The position numbers were made by a program, and so were the translations under genes. From assembly GCA_034422075.1 (NCBI GenBank), contig DAOUJX010000025.1:1-50670 (forward strand): a stretch of DNA of 50,670 nt, read 5' to 3'. Positions 32,370 through 40,861 of the stretch are shown here, piece after piece. Under the pieces are notes generated by a model. It did not search any database. It was not told the origin of the DNA and was given only the letters and a program-made list of their open reading frames with translations. The DNA comes from S34-282 sp034422075. Its GTDB lineage: Bacteria > Chloroflexota > Dehalococcoidia > Lucifugimonadales > Australimonadaceae. Position 1 is the stretch's first letter. Each line of letters starts with the position of its first letter.

Positions 32370-34100
32370 TCAGGTGAGCCGTGCACGGCGCAGGAGCAAC
32401 AGCCTAACCACTAGTATGATGCCGAGCACGAACAGGATGGTCAGCACCGTCGCCGCCGCCTGCGAGCCGGGCGGCAGACCGCGGAAGCGCAGCCCCGTCA
32501 CCAGCGTCGGGTCGTCAAAGGCCAGGTAACGCGTCAACGTCGTCTCACGCACGGCGAAGATGAAGAAGATGGCCCACGAGATCGACACCACTGGCGCAAT
32601 CAGCGGCATCGTGATACGCCACAGTGTCGTCAGCGGAGACGCTCCGCTCGTGGCCGACACCTCCTCCATGTCGCGCCCCACCTGCCGCATACCCGCGTTG
32701 GTGATGCGATAGGGGATAGCCATGCGGTAGGCCAGCGCATAGGTCACGCCGAACAGCGTCCCGTACAGCGGCAACCCCCGCAGCGTCAGGAATACCAGCA
32801 GGAACGCCACTCCTGCCATCGCCGCCGGAATGACGAGCGACGAGGTGGCGACGACATCGAGGCCGGCCTTCCACTTGCCGATGCGCCCGCGCACCACCGT
32901 CCAGCCCACTAGCACGACGACGGCCGTCCCGAGCGTCGCGCTCCCTATCGACATGATCGCGCTGTTGCGCAGCGCCTCCAGGAACGTCGCATTGGTCAGC
33001 AGCCCGGTGTAGCCAGATGTGCCGGCAACGATGCTGCCGCGCACCAGCCGGTAGCCCGGCAACCCCCACATCAGTGCAAGGTATGCAACGACGAAAAGGA
33101 TGGCCGGCAACGCCCACGTACCCAGCTCGAATCGCGGGACGCGCATCGTGTTGCCTGTCACCGTCGCGTAGCGGTCGGAGCGGCGCGTGCCGTACGCGTA
33201 CAGGGCAAAGAGCAACAGCAGCCCCACGATCACGACGACGGAGTACGCGGCCGCCAGTCCGTATCCGGGGAAGCTCTGGTCGGCCGGGTTCAGTGCCGCC
33301 CATATGCGGAAGTTCAGCAGCGACGCCTCCGCCTGCCCGCCAAGCGCGAAGGGCACGAAGGTCGAGTCGAGGGTGAGCCAGACGCCCAAGACGAGCGCGG
33401 TGAACAGTCCCGGCAGCAGCAGCGGGAGCGTGACGTGGCGCACCGTGGCGACGAAGGCTGCGCCCGACGTTCGGCTCGCCTCCTCCATCGCGCCGTTCGC
33501 ATTCCGCAGCGTCGCCGTGAGCACCAAGAAGACGATCGGGACGAGCAGGAAGCCCTGAAACAGGACCATCGTCTGCATGTTGAAGGGGTCGAGCGGACCG
33601 GTGTCCGTCCCCAAGTTGAGCACGTCCCGCAGCCACACGTTCGCCTCGCCTGTCCGGGGCCGCAGATATTCCACCCAGCTGCCGACGATCGTCCCCTGCG
33701 GGATGAGGAACGGAATGATGATCAACGCGAAGATGGCGCTGGGAAGGGGGATATCGGTGCGTTCCACCAGCCAGGCAAGCGCGAAGCCGACGACGACCGC
33801 CAACCCTACCGCGCCACCGACGTAGAAGAAGGTGTCGCGCAGCGTCTTCAGTAGCACCGGCTGGCCGAATACGTCACGGAAGTTGTCCGCCGTGAAGTAG
33901 GCCACGTCCTCAAACGGCAGCGTGCCGTAGCCCCCTCGCACCGACGAGAAGACGAGCATCAAGAAGGGCACGCCAACGAGCAGCAGCACGCCGAGGACCG
34001 CCCCTGCGGCAATCGTCCGATCGCCCGTCAGCCGCGAACCGGCGCTGAGCGCAAGGCGCGGAAGGTGGGTCGTCACCAGACGGCGATCTAGCGTTGCCAT
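32370..34100 (-). CDS. fused ABC-importer permease (FbpB/SfuB type)
   Basis: This 576-residue protein is a fusion of two six-helix permease halves, as in iron(III) and 2-aminoethylphosphonate importers. Each half has the EAA loop that contacts the ATPase: EEASRTSGAAFVATVRHVTLPLLLPG near residue 215, and EEVSATSGASPLTTLWRITMPLIAPV near residue 490. It is divergent from the matching ATPase gene, 205 bases away. No periplasmic binding protein is present. Ferric iron is the family's commonest substrate, but polyamines, phosphonates and thiamine also occur. Confidence 0.92.
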   Translation of the reverse strand: MATLDRRLVTTHLPRLALSAGSRLTGDRTIAAGAVLGVLLLVGVPFLMLVFSSVRGGYGTLPFEDVAYFTADNFRDVFGQPVLLKTLRDTFFYVGGAVGLAVVVGFALAWLVERTDIPLPSAIFALIIIPFLIPQGTIVGSWVEYLRPRTGEANVWLRDVLNLGTDTGPLDPFNMQTMVLFQGFLLVPIVFLVLTATLRNANGAMEEASRTSGAAFVATVRHVTLPLLLPGLFTALVLGVWLTLDSTFVPFALGGQAEASLLNFRIWAALNPADQSFPGYGLAAAYSVVVIVGLLLLFALYAYGTRRSDRYATVTGNTMRVPRFELGTWALPAILFVVAYLALMWGLPGYRLVRGSIVAGTSGYTGLLTNATFLEALRNSAIMSIGSATLGTAVVVLVGWTVVRGRIGKWKAGLDVVATSSLVIPAAMAGVAFLLVFLTLRGLPLYGTLFGVTYALAYRMAIPYRITNAGMRQVGRDMEEVSATSGASPLTTLWRITMPLIAPVVSISWAIFFIFAVRETTLTRYLAFDDPTLVTGLRFRGLPPGSQAAATVLTILFVLGIILVVRLLLLRRARLT

Positions 34101-34305
34101 GGCGAAGCGCGACTACTATCGCACAAACAGAGGAGTGGCTATTCGCCCTGCTCTCTGCAAACGCGCATCGCCCCTTGGCGGACCGCGATGGCCCGCACGC
34201 GGCTTGACGCGCGCGCCCTAAGTGTTGTATCAATGCGCCGCCTCAGTAAGGGTGCAAACGGTGCCTGCGCGAGGCTTTCTGAGGCCATCCGCGGGGAGGT
34301 ATGGC

Positions 34306-35394
34306 ATGCTGAACGTCAACGGACTCGTCAAGATCTACAAGACCGACTACGGCGATGTCCAAGCCATCAAGGGCGTCTCCTTTGAAGTCGCTGACGGCGA
34401 GGTGGTCACGCTGCTCGGTCCGAGCGGCTGCGGCAAGACGACCCTGCTGCGCTGCGTCGCGGGCCTTGAGCGGCCGGACGGTGGCGAAATCACGATCAGC
34501 GATCAGACGGTGTTCGACAGCAGCACCAACACCGCCACACACAACCGCCCCATCGCCATGGTCTTCCAGTCCTACGCCATTTGGCCCCACATGTCCGTCT
34601 TCGACAACGTCGCCTATCCGCTAAAGGTGGGCAAGGCGCGCTTTAGCAAGGAGGAGCGCCGTGAGCGCGTCCATGCCGCGCTTGAACTCGTGCGCATCCC
34701 CGATCTTGCCGATCGCAGCGCCACCATGCTCTCCGGCGGCCAGCAGCAGCGCGTCGCGGTAGCCCGCGCTCTCGTGCGCGAGCCCCAATTGCTACTCCTC
34801 GACGAGCCTCTCTCCAACCTAGACGCCAAGCTCCGGGAGGACATGCGCCTCGAGTTCAAGGAGCTCTTCCAGCGGCAGCACCTTTCTGCGTTGTACGTCA
34901 CTCACGACCTGTTGGAGGCGCTCGTCTTGTCCGATCGCATCGTCGTGATGAACACGGGCGTCATCGCTCAGGTCGGCTCCCCGCGCGATGTCTACCAATC
35001 GCCGCGTGACCAGCACGTGGCTGACTTCATGGGCGCCGGCAACGTCCTCGACGGCAAGGTGCAGTCGGTCGACGGCGACACGGTGGCGGTGGACGTGGGC
35101 TTCGGAACGATCGTCGGCACCTCGCCGGGCCTCACCTTCACCGCAGGTCAGGACGTCATCGTCGCGCTGCGCCCCGAGGGCATCCTTATGACGACCGAGA
35201 GCGCGGGCAGCACCGTCCCAGGCACCGTGCAGACAGGCGCGTTCCTGGGCAGCGCGATGGAGTACCTGGTAGACGTAGCCGGCCACAGCCTGCGCGTCCG
35301 AACTCCTCCGACGTCGCAGGAGTTCAACCCAGACCAACAGGTCTACCTGACCATCTACAAGGAAAACGCCGTCGTCATCCCTGTGGAGTTCTAA
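34306..35394 (+). CDS. ABC-importer ATPase (FbpC/PotA type)
   Basis: The 362-residue ATPase has Walker A GPSGCGKTT, Q-loop FQSYAIWPHM, signature LSGGQQQRVA, Walker B LLLLDEPLSNLD and the switch His in YVTHD. A C-terminal TOBE domain (residues about 245-360), typical of the iron/polyamine/sugar importer class, may bind substrate or a regulator. ATG 34306 has GGGGAGG six bases upstream. It is divergent from the fused permease and must be its motor. The spacer between them probably holds both promoters. Confidence 0.94.
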   Translation: MLNVNGLVKIYKTDYGDVQAIKGVSFEVADGEVVTLLGPSGCGKTTLLRCVAGLERPDGGEITISDQTVFDSSTNTATHNRPIAMVFQSYAIWPHMSVFDNVAYPLKVGKARFSKEERRERVHAALELVRIPDLADRSATMLSGGQQQRVAVARALVREPQLLLLDEPLSNLDAKLREDMRLEFKELFQRQHLSALYVTHDLLEALVLSDRIVVMNTGVIAQVGSPRDVYQSPRDQHVADFMGAGNVLDGKVQSVDGDTVAVDVGFGTIVGTSPGLTFTAGQDVIVALRPEGILMTTESAGSTVPGTVQTGAFLGSAMEYLVDVAGHSLRVRTPPTSQEFNPDQQVYLTIYKENAVVIPVEF

Positions 35395-35491
35395 GGGCCA
35401 AACCGCTAGCCAGCCCTTTCCAAGGGGACCCGAAGGGGCAGGTGCGCATTCCGGGTCAGGGAACGCCGTGCCATCGGGCGCACCGCGGAAC

Positions 35492-35497
35492 TACAAT
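35492..35497 (+). promoter_or_regulatory. -10 element (TACAAT) of the DUF4389 gene
   Basis: TACAAT predicts a start near 35504 and a short leader with GGGGAGGG ahead of ATG 35530. Confidence 0.4.
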
Positions 35498-35529
35498 GGT
35501 CGCAGACTACCGTGTTGGGGAGGGCTGCG

Positions 35530-36132
35530 ATGCTTGATGCATACCCCGTTTCAGTGCGAGGCGAGTTGGACCCCCACACCAACCGCTTCATGTTTCTTGT
35601 GAAATGGCTGCTGGTCATTCCGCATGCCCTCATCCTCTGCGTCCTCGGCGCCGTCGACTTCATCATCTACCTCATCGCCTACGTGGCGATCCTGTTCACC
35701 GGGCGCTTTCCACGCGGGCTGTTCGACTTTTCGCTGAACATCATGCGCTGGGAATGGCGCGTCACCTTCTACAGCTATGGACTGCTGGGCACAGACCGCT
35801 ACCCGCCCTTGAGCATGGCGGATGACGCAGATCGCGACTACCCCGCGGGGCTCACGGTCGAGTATCCGGATCGGCTGAGCCGGCTGCTCCTCCTCCTGAA
35901 GTGCCCACTCATTGTCTGGATCGTGCTGCTGCCCCACCTCATAATCCTAGGGGCTCTCGGCATCGTATCCGTCTTCGTACTGCTGGTGGTCGTCCTCGCC
36001 AAGCTGTTCACGGGCAGCTATCCGCAAGGGCTGTTCGACTTCCTCTTGGGCATCAACCGCTGGGGCATTCGCGTCAACGCCTACAGGGGGCTGATGACCG
36101 ACCGCTACCCGCCCTTCAGGCTCTCGGAGTAG
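35530..36132 (+). CDS. DUF4389 membrane protein with internal duplication
   Basis: The 200-residue protein consists of two similar halves. Each has a helix leading to IPH or LPH, a second hydrophobic helix, GRFPRGLFDFSLNIMRWEWRV or its relative GSYPQGLFDFLLGINRWGIRV, and the ending TDRYPP(L/F). DUF4389 is an uncharacterised membrane family; bacterial members often carry two or more units. ATG 35530 follows GGGGAGGG. Its last 17 bases overlap the end of the convergent DUF1461 gene. The function is unknown. Confidence 0.85.
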   Translation: MLDAYPVSVRGELDPHTNRFMFLVKWLLVIPHALILCVLGAVDFIIYLIAYVAILFTGRFPRGLFDFSLNIMRWEWRVTFYSYGLLGTDRYPPLSMADDADRDYPAGLTVEYPDRLSRLLLLLKCPLIVWIVLLPHLIILGALGIVSVFVLLVVVLAKLFTGSYPQGLFDFLLGINRWGIRVNAYRGLMTDRYPPFRLSE

Positions 36133-36871
36133 CCTCACTCGTTCCAGCTGCTCGCTTGCTCGCGGCATTGCGCCGTCGCATGTACGCACGCGCCGCGAGC
36201 CATGCCAGTGCTGCGCCGGTGAGCGTCAACGCTCCAATGATGAGCGCCATGTCCTGAAAGAAGCCCGCCGGGTAGATGCGTACCAGATAAGATGTGCTCG
36301 CATTGAAGGTGAAGTTGCCCTGTGGGAAACCGAGCAGGTGGAAGAGGCGAAACACCGGTCCAAAGGCAACTACGCTGGCGAAGCCGATTACCAGGATGGC
36401 AGCTGCAGTGCCAAGCGCACCGCGGCGCAACCACGTGGCCACCTCTTCACCAGCGCGCCCCCGACGCACAATAAGAGCCCCGGCCAGCAAGACGAGCAGG
36501 AACAGGGCCGACGCCCCTAGCACGCGGTAGGTGCGCAGCAGCAGTTGCTTCACGTCGGCCATATGCGAGACCTCGGAGGCGTCGAAGAGTGCCACGTCCG
36601 CCGCGCCGTGCAGTGTCGTCGTGACGGACAGCGGCTCGGCTTCGGAGGCGAAGTAGTTGATCACTTGGCGGTTGACGTCGCGTACCGCATCGGCGGAGAG
36701 GCCCGTCGCCACGGTGACGCGGTGGCGCTCGAACAGCTGGTCGTGCAGCCTAGTGTTGCCTGCCACCAGCCACACGCTGCATGTGACGAGCAGCAGGCCG
36801 AACGCGACGGGCGCAACTACTGCAGCGATGCGCCAACCGACGTCGCGCCTCTTGCCAGCATCTGCCTTCAC
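36116..36871 (-). CDS. DUF1461 (TIGR01906-type) membrane protein
   Basis: The 251-residue protein has an N-terminal helix, an extracytoplasmic loop with the family's DVNRQVINYFASEAEPLSV and a Ser/His-Met-containing SEVSHMADVKQLL, then three further helices. The middle FHLLGFPQGNFTFNASTSYLVRIYPAGFFQDMA is the most conserved block of the family. GTG 36871 is the start because TATAGT ends seven bases upstream of it on this strand; longer frames run into the mazG start region. Function is unknown. It is convergent with, and overlaps, the DUF4389 gene. Confidence 0.87.
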   Translation of the reverse strand: MKADAGKRRDVGWRIAAVVAPVAFGLLLVTCSVWLVAGNTRLHDQLFERHRVTVATGLSADAVRDVNRQVINYFASEAEPLSVTTTLHGAADVALFDASEVSHMADVKQLLLRTYRVLGASALFLLVLLAGALIVRRGRAGEEVATWLRRGALGTAAAILVIGFASVVAFGPVFRLFHLLGFPQGNFTFNASTSYLVRIYPAGFFQDMALIIGALTLTGAALAWLAARAYMRRRNAASKRAAGTSEATPRA

Positions 36872-36878
36872 GCGTTCC

Positions 36879-36884
36879 ACTATA
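36879..36884 (-). promoter_or_regulatory. -10 element (TATAGT) of a leaderless start
   Basis: On the minus strand TATAGT ends seven bases before GTG 36871, with no ribosome site between. It is divergent from mazG, whose start lies 40 bases away. Confidence 0.55.
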
Positions 36885-36923
36885 GCCAAACGCCCAAGCA
36901 CGACACCACATCGGAGGCAGCCC

Positions 36924-37727
36924 GTGAGCGAGCCGCTGGACCTATCCCGCCCCGAATCATTCGACACGTTGATGGCCGTCATGCGACGCCTGCGCGACCC
37001 CGTCGCAGGGTGTCCTTGGGACCTGCAGCAGACGCACCAATCGCTTCGCAATACGCTGCTGGAGGAGGTGTACGAGGCCGCCGAGGCGCTCGATTCGGAC
37101 GATACGGCGGCGATGGTGGAGGAGTTGGGCGACCTGATGTTTCAGCCCGTCTTCCACGCGCAGATCGCGGCCGACGCGGGGCGTTTCACGATGAACGACG
37201 TGGTGCGCCACCTGACGGAGAAGCTAGTGCGCCGCCATCCTCACGTCTTCGGCGATTCGCAAGCGGCCTCGGCGAAAGAGGCGCTCGGGCAGTGGGAGTC
37301 GCTCAAGGCGCGGGAGCGTGAGGCAAAGGGACAGGCCGACCGCAGCATGCTCGACGGCGTGCCCAAGTCGATGCCGGCGCTGGCCTACGCGCAGGCCGTC
37401 GCTGACCGCGCCATGCGTGCCGGCTTCGACTTCGAGAGCGACGACGACGCGCTCGACAAACTCGCGGAGGAGGTGGCGGAGGTGCGCGAGGCGCTGTCGC
37501 CGCAACGCCAGGAAGAGGAGCTAGGCGACGTGCTGTTCATGGTCACGGTCGCAGCCGCCCGCATGGGCGTTGACGCCGAGGCGGCCTTGCGCGGTGCCAA
37601 CCGCCGCTTCTCCTCACGCTTCCGCCACATGGAATTGTCCCTGCGTGCCCAAGGCCAAACGCTGTCGTCGCTGGACGTCCAGGCCAAGCGCGCCCTCTGG
37701 CACCATGCGAAGGAGTCTGAGGGGTAG
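36924..37727 (+). CDS. mazG: nucleoside triphosphate pyrophosphohydrolase
   Basis: MazG hydrolyses (d)NTPs to monophosphates, mainly house-cleaning of non-canonical nucleotides. The 267-residue protein has two MazG domains: the first begins CPWDLQQTHQSLRNTLLEEVYEAAEAL with the EExxE and later ELGDLMFQ metal sites, the second shows LAEEVAEVREAL and ELGDVLFM. GTG 36924 has GGAGG six bases upstream. It is divergent from the DUF1461 gene, and nine bases separate its stop from the convergent GNAT gene. Confidence 0.95.
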   Translation: MSEPLDLSRPESFDTLMAVMRRLRDPVAGCPWDLQQTHQSLRNTLLEEVYEAAEALDSDDTAAMVEELGDLMFQPVFHAQIAADAGRFTMNDVVRHLTEKLVRRHPHVFGDSQAASAKEALGQWESLKAREREAKGQADRSMLDGVPKSMPALAYAQAVADRAMRAGFDFESDDDALDKLAEEVAEVREALSPQRQEEELGDVLFMVTVAAARMGVDAEAALRGANRRFSSRFRHMELSLRAQGQTLSSLDVQAKRALWHHAKESEG

Positions 37728-37736
37728 GGCGCTCTC

Positions 37737-38627
37737 TCAGCGGAGCAGGCGCTCGTACCACACAGAGCGCCACATCTCACGGAAGCCAAGGCTGCGGTAG
37801 AGACGTACGCCGGGCTCGTTCTGCGCATCCACCGTAATCTCAATAGGGCGCGCGCCGGCGTCAACCAGCAGGTCGAGGCCTGCGCCAGTTACCGCCTTGC
37901 CAAGGCCGCGTCCCTGCATCTGGGCCAGCACGCCGACCATCCCGACCAGCCCCGGCTCGCCCTCGCCGCGGCGGCGGCACCAACAGTACGCCGCAATGCG
38001 ACCCTCCATCTCCAACACCACCACGTCGTCCGGGCGCTCCGCGATGAGAGTGTATATCCGGTAATCGAGCTGCTCCGGCGTATTGGGGCTATATCCCCAC
38101 GAGCCGTTGAACACCGCGTTTTGGAGCGCCGTCAACTCCGCTATCTCATTGCGGCGCAATAGGCGTACAACGGCGCCCTCAGGCAGCACGATATCGCTGC
38201 GCTGCGGCGCGTCGACGGCCATGTGGACATGCGTGCGCATATGCTCGTATCCCAGCATGCGGAACAGCGCAACTACGTCGCTCGCACCCTCAGGGACGTC
38301 GACGTGCAGCACACCCAGCCCTAGCGCGCCCGCGTGCGATGCCGCAGCCTCCACCAGCCGCGTTCCAATGCGGGCGCGACGCCGATCGGGCGCGACGCCG
38401 CCGACCAGCACTCCTCGCGCAATCGGCGCCTCCACCACCAGCGTTAGGTAGCCGACATGCCGCTCGCCGTCCACGGCGCAGAACGAATCGCGCTCAGGAT
38501 GCGTATCAGGCTGCAGGTACTCGCGCCGCAGCGCATCGGCAGCAGCGTCCGTCACGCCAAGCTCCCGCAGCAGCGCGACGCGGGCGTCGAGGTCGTCCCA
38601 TGTGAAGGGCCGGATGGTAACGGTCAT
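37737..38627 (-). CDS. tandem-GNAT acetyltransferase (MshD-like architecture)
   Basis: The 296-residue protein has two GNAT domains. The N-terminal one (to about residue 145) has RRARIGTRLVEAA as its CoA-binding loop; the C-terminal one has LAQMQGRGLGKAV and ends ITVDAQNEPGVRLYRSLGF, typical of active GNATs. Tandem GNATs of this size include mycothiol synthase MshD and many uncharacterised enzymes. It is divergent from a PIG-L hydrolase 42 bases away, the enzyme class that makes the substrate of MshD in other bacteria, but a true mycothiol pathway is not shown. An N-acetyltransferase is certain, its substrate is not. Confidence 0.88.
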   Translation of the reverse strand: MTVTIRPFTWDDLDARVALLRELGVTDAAADALRREYLQPDTHPERDSFCAVDGERHVGYLTLVVEAPIARGVLVGGVAPDRRRARIGTRLVEAAASHAGALGLGVLHVDVPEGASDVVALFRMLGYEHMRTHVHMAVDAPQRSDIVLPEGAVVRLLRRNEIAELTALQNAVFNGSWGYSPNTPEQLDYRIYTLIAERPDDVVVLEMEGRIAAYCWCRRRGEGEPGLVGMVGVLAQMQGRGLGKAVTGAGLDLLVDAGARPIEITVDAQNEPGVRLYRSLGFREMWRSVWYERLLR

Positions 38628-38656
38628 GGCGCAACAAGCAAGGTGCGGTCGTCTCG

Positions 38657-38662
38657 TATGAT
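38657..38662 (+). promoter_or_regulatory. -10 element (TATGAT) of a leaderless start, AT-rich divergent region
   Basis: TATGAT ends seven bases before ATG 38670. The same AT-rich stretch read on the minus strand (TATCAT) could serve the divergent GNAT gene with a leader of about 25 nt. Confidence 0.55.
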
Positions 38663-38669
38663 ATAGCGC

Positions 38670-39383
38670 ATGGACTCATTCGATACGCCCGAGCGCGCGA
38701 TGCTGGTCATTCCCCACCCCGACGACGGCGAGTCGGGATGCGGCGGCACCGTAGCCAAGTGGATCAGCGAAGGCACGGAGGTGCTCTACGTCGTCTGCAC
38801 CAACGGCAACAAGGGTACGTCCGACCGCGAGATGACACCCGAACGGCTTGCCAAGACTCGCCGTGCCGAGCAGGACGCGGCCATTGATCTGCTCGGCGTC
38901 CAGGAATTGGCGTGGCTCGACTACGGTGACGGGGAATTGGAGGATACGCGCGAATTTCGGGGGCGCCTTGTGCGCGAGATCCGCCGCTTCCGTCCCGACG
39001 TAGTGCTCTCCATCGACCCCATGCGCGTCCAGAGCCACACCCATCGCGACCATCGGATCTCCGGCCAGGTGGCAATGGACGCCTGTTTTCCCTACTCGCG
39101 CGATGTGCTGCACTACGCAGAGCACATCGCCGAAGGGCTCGACCCGCACTCGGTGCAGACGATGCTGCTCTGGGGCAGCGAGAACCCCGACGTAGCCATC
39201 GACATTTCCCAGACGCTCAGCACCAAGCTGGAGGCGCTGTCGCAGCATAAGAGCCAGCTCTCGATGGCGCGCGACGACATGGAAGAGTTCGTCAAGACGT
39301 GGGCGCGGCGTGCCGCCGAGCGCTCCGCTGGCACCGGCTACGAATACGCCGAGGTCTTCCGCAAGGTCGCCTTCCGGCGGTAG
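38670..39383 (+). CDS. PIG-L/LmbE-family deacetylase (copy 1)
   Basis: The 237-residue protein is a zinc-dependent N-deacetylase of the LmbE family. It has the metal motif PHPDDGESGCGG near residue 15, TNGNKGTSDRE, and the second zinc His in HTHRDHR near residue 126. Family members deacetylate N-acetylglucosaminyl compounds (MshB, BshB, Mca and antibiotic enzymes). It is 42 bases from the divergent tandem-GNAT gene. A second homologue lies at 44.4 kb, sharing TNGNKGTSDR and the overall layout, so the two are paralogues. Confidence 0.93.
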   Translation: MDSFDTPERAMLVIPHPDDGESGCGGTVAKWISEGTEVLYVVCTNGNKGTSDREMTPERLAKTRRAEQDAAIDLLGVQELAWLDYGDGELEDTREFRGRLVREIRRFRPDVVLSIDPMRVQSHTHRDHRISGQVAMDACFPYSRDVLHYAEHIAEGLDPHSVQTMLLWGSENPDVAIDISQTLSTKLEALSQHKSQLSMARDDMEEFVKTWARRAAERSAGTGYEYAEVFRKVAFRR

Positions 39384-39499
39384 GTCCTTTCCCTCGCTCA
39401 CCGAGAGAGGGTTGGGGTCCCCTCAATGTACGTACGCCCTCACCCGCCCTGAGGCGCGCAGCAGCATCTCCCCAGAGGAGAGGCGGCGACCTCCACCCT
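39384..39499. repeat. C/T-rich and A/G-rich convergent spacer
   Basis: The spacer between two convergent genes contains CTCGCTCACCGAGAGAGGG-like pairs and CTCCCCAGAGGAGAGG, which can form short hairpins (for example CTCTCGG-type arms near 39404). Its composition resembles the 9.2 kb spacer. It may terminate both genes. Confidence 0.3.
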
Positions 39500-40705
39500 C
39501 TACAACCGCCGCAGCCTCGGCGAGAACACCCCGGCGATGACCGTAATCGCCAGCAGCCCGCCGCCGTTGATTAGCAGCGCGGCCGAGGCGCCGAGGTATC
39601 CCGCGAGCGCGCCCATTTGCAGGTGGCCGAATGGCGCAGCGCCAATCGCAAACACCCATGAGCCCATCGCCCTCCCCCGCAGGTGCGTCGCGACGCTCAG
39701 TTGCATCAGGCTTTGGGTCAGGATATCGGACAGCGCAGCGGCCCCTGCCACCATCACCAGCGCGGTGACGGCCAGCGGAAAGACGCGCGAGCCGCCCAAC
39801 AGCATCAGCGACCCTGCGAAGAGCACCAGCAGGACGATGTACGTTCGCCCCTTGCGCGCTACCTCGCCCTGTGTCGATATCCACAGAATAGCCAGTATGC
39901 CGCCAACCGCCTGAGAGGAGTGCAGCACTCCCAATCCCTCGGAGCCGACGTTGAGGACGTCACGCGCAAGCGGCGCAAGCGCCGTCAGGTACGAAAACCC
40001 GAACACCTCGACCGCCGCCGTCAAGCCGACCAGCAGCAAGAGCGTGTGGTTGGTGCGCATCTCGGTGGCGTATTGGCGCAGGTTGGCCAAGATGGGCTCA
40101 CGTCGCTGTCCCGCGTCGCGGCTGCGGGTGCGGCTCCGGGATATGACGACAGCGGCCAGCGCGTGCATCCCTGCCAGCGCAAAGTAGGCGTACTCAGGGC
40201 CAGCCCGCTCCGTCAGCGATCCCGCAAGCAGCGGTCCGGCGAACCCTCCGAGGCGCGTCGCCAGCGTGACCATGCTGATGGCGCTGATCAGGGCGCCTGG
40301 CCCGACGATGTCGTAGGCGTACGAGAGGCGCGACGGCTGATAGAGCGCCTTGAACGCACCCGAGAAGAGGGTCAGCACCAGCACCTGCCAGACTTCCAGC
40401 AAATCGAACGCCAGCAGCAGCCCTATGCCCGCAAGGATGACGGCGAGGCCTGCATCAAGGTAGCGCAGCAGCAGACGCCGGTCCAACCAGTCGGCTACCG
40501 CTCCGCCGGGAAGGCCAAACAGCAGCATGGGCAAGAAGAAGAGGGCGAGCGTCAGCCCGACCATAAAGGCGCTGTCGGTCCACTGAAGGACGATCCACGA
40601 AACGACGACCAGCTCGCCGGTCATACCAGCGCCGTTCAGAACGGACGCGCCAGTAAGGAGGCGGAAGTCTCGCTCGCGGAGTGCGGGGATGCGGGGGCGC
40701 CTCAA
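39500..40705 (-). CDS. MFS transporter (MFS_3/enterobactin-exporter-like, 12 TM)
   Basis: The 401-residue protein has 12 hydrophobic helices, the MFS loop motif GGAVADWLDRRLLLR between helices 2 and 3, and a second DILTQSLMQLSVATHLRGRAMG segment typical of the MFS_3 subfamily. These proteins export siderophores or small toxic molecules. The best start is TTG 40705, with GGAG about eight bases upstream; no ATG or GTG fits before the first helix. No regulator is adjacent. Confidence 0.87.
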   Translation of the reverse strand: MRRPRIPALRERDFRLLTGASVLNGAGMTGELVVVSWIVLQWTDSAFMVGLTLALFFLPMLLFGLPGGAVADWLDRRLLLRYLDAGLAVILAGIGLLLAFDLLEVWQVLVLTLFSGAFKALYQPSRLSYAYDIVGPGALISAISMVTLATRLGGFAGPLLAGSLTERAGPEYAYFALAGMHALAAVVISRSRTRSRDAGQRREPILANLRQYATEMRTNHTLLLLVGLTAAVEVFGFSYLTALAPLARDVLNVGSEGLGVLHSSQAVGGILAILWISTQGEVARKGRTYIVLLVLFAGSLMLLGGSRVFPLAVTALVMVAGAAALSDILTQSLMQLSVATHLRGRAMGSWVFAIGAAPFGHLQMGALAGYLGASAALLINGGGLLAITVIAGVFSPRLRRL

Positions 40706-40848
40706 CTCTCACTCCGTACAGTCAAAACGGCTCGCGCACCCACAGACAGATTGTACAAGACACTCACTCCATGCCCGCTCCTCGTATGGGAGCGGCCTTA
40801 GGCGAAGCTCCCCAATGCAAGGCTTGTTGCGGCGAGGTTAGGGAGCGG

Positions 40849-40854
40849 TATAGT
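40849..40854 (+). promoter_or_regulatory. -10 element (TATAGT) of a leaderless start
   Basis: TATAGT ends seven bases before GTG 40862, the same geometry as at 36879 on the other strand. It should start the transcript of the zinc-ribbon and crotonase genes. Confidence 0.6.
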
Positions 40855-40861
40855 ACGAAGC

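Noticed and set aside
39683..40801. A 372-codon plus-strand frame over the MFS gene
   Set aside because: Gln/Arg-rich antisense artefact of a membrane-protein gene; no start signal and no family.
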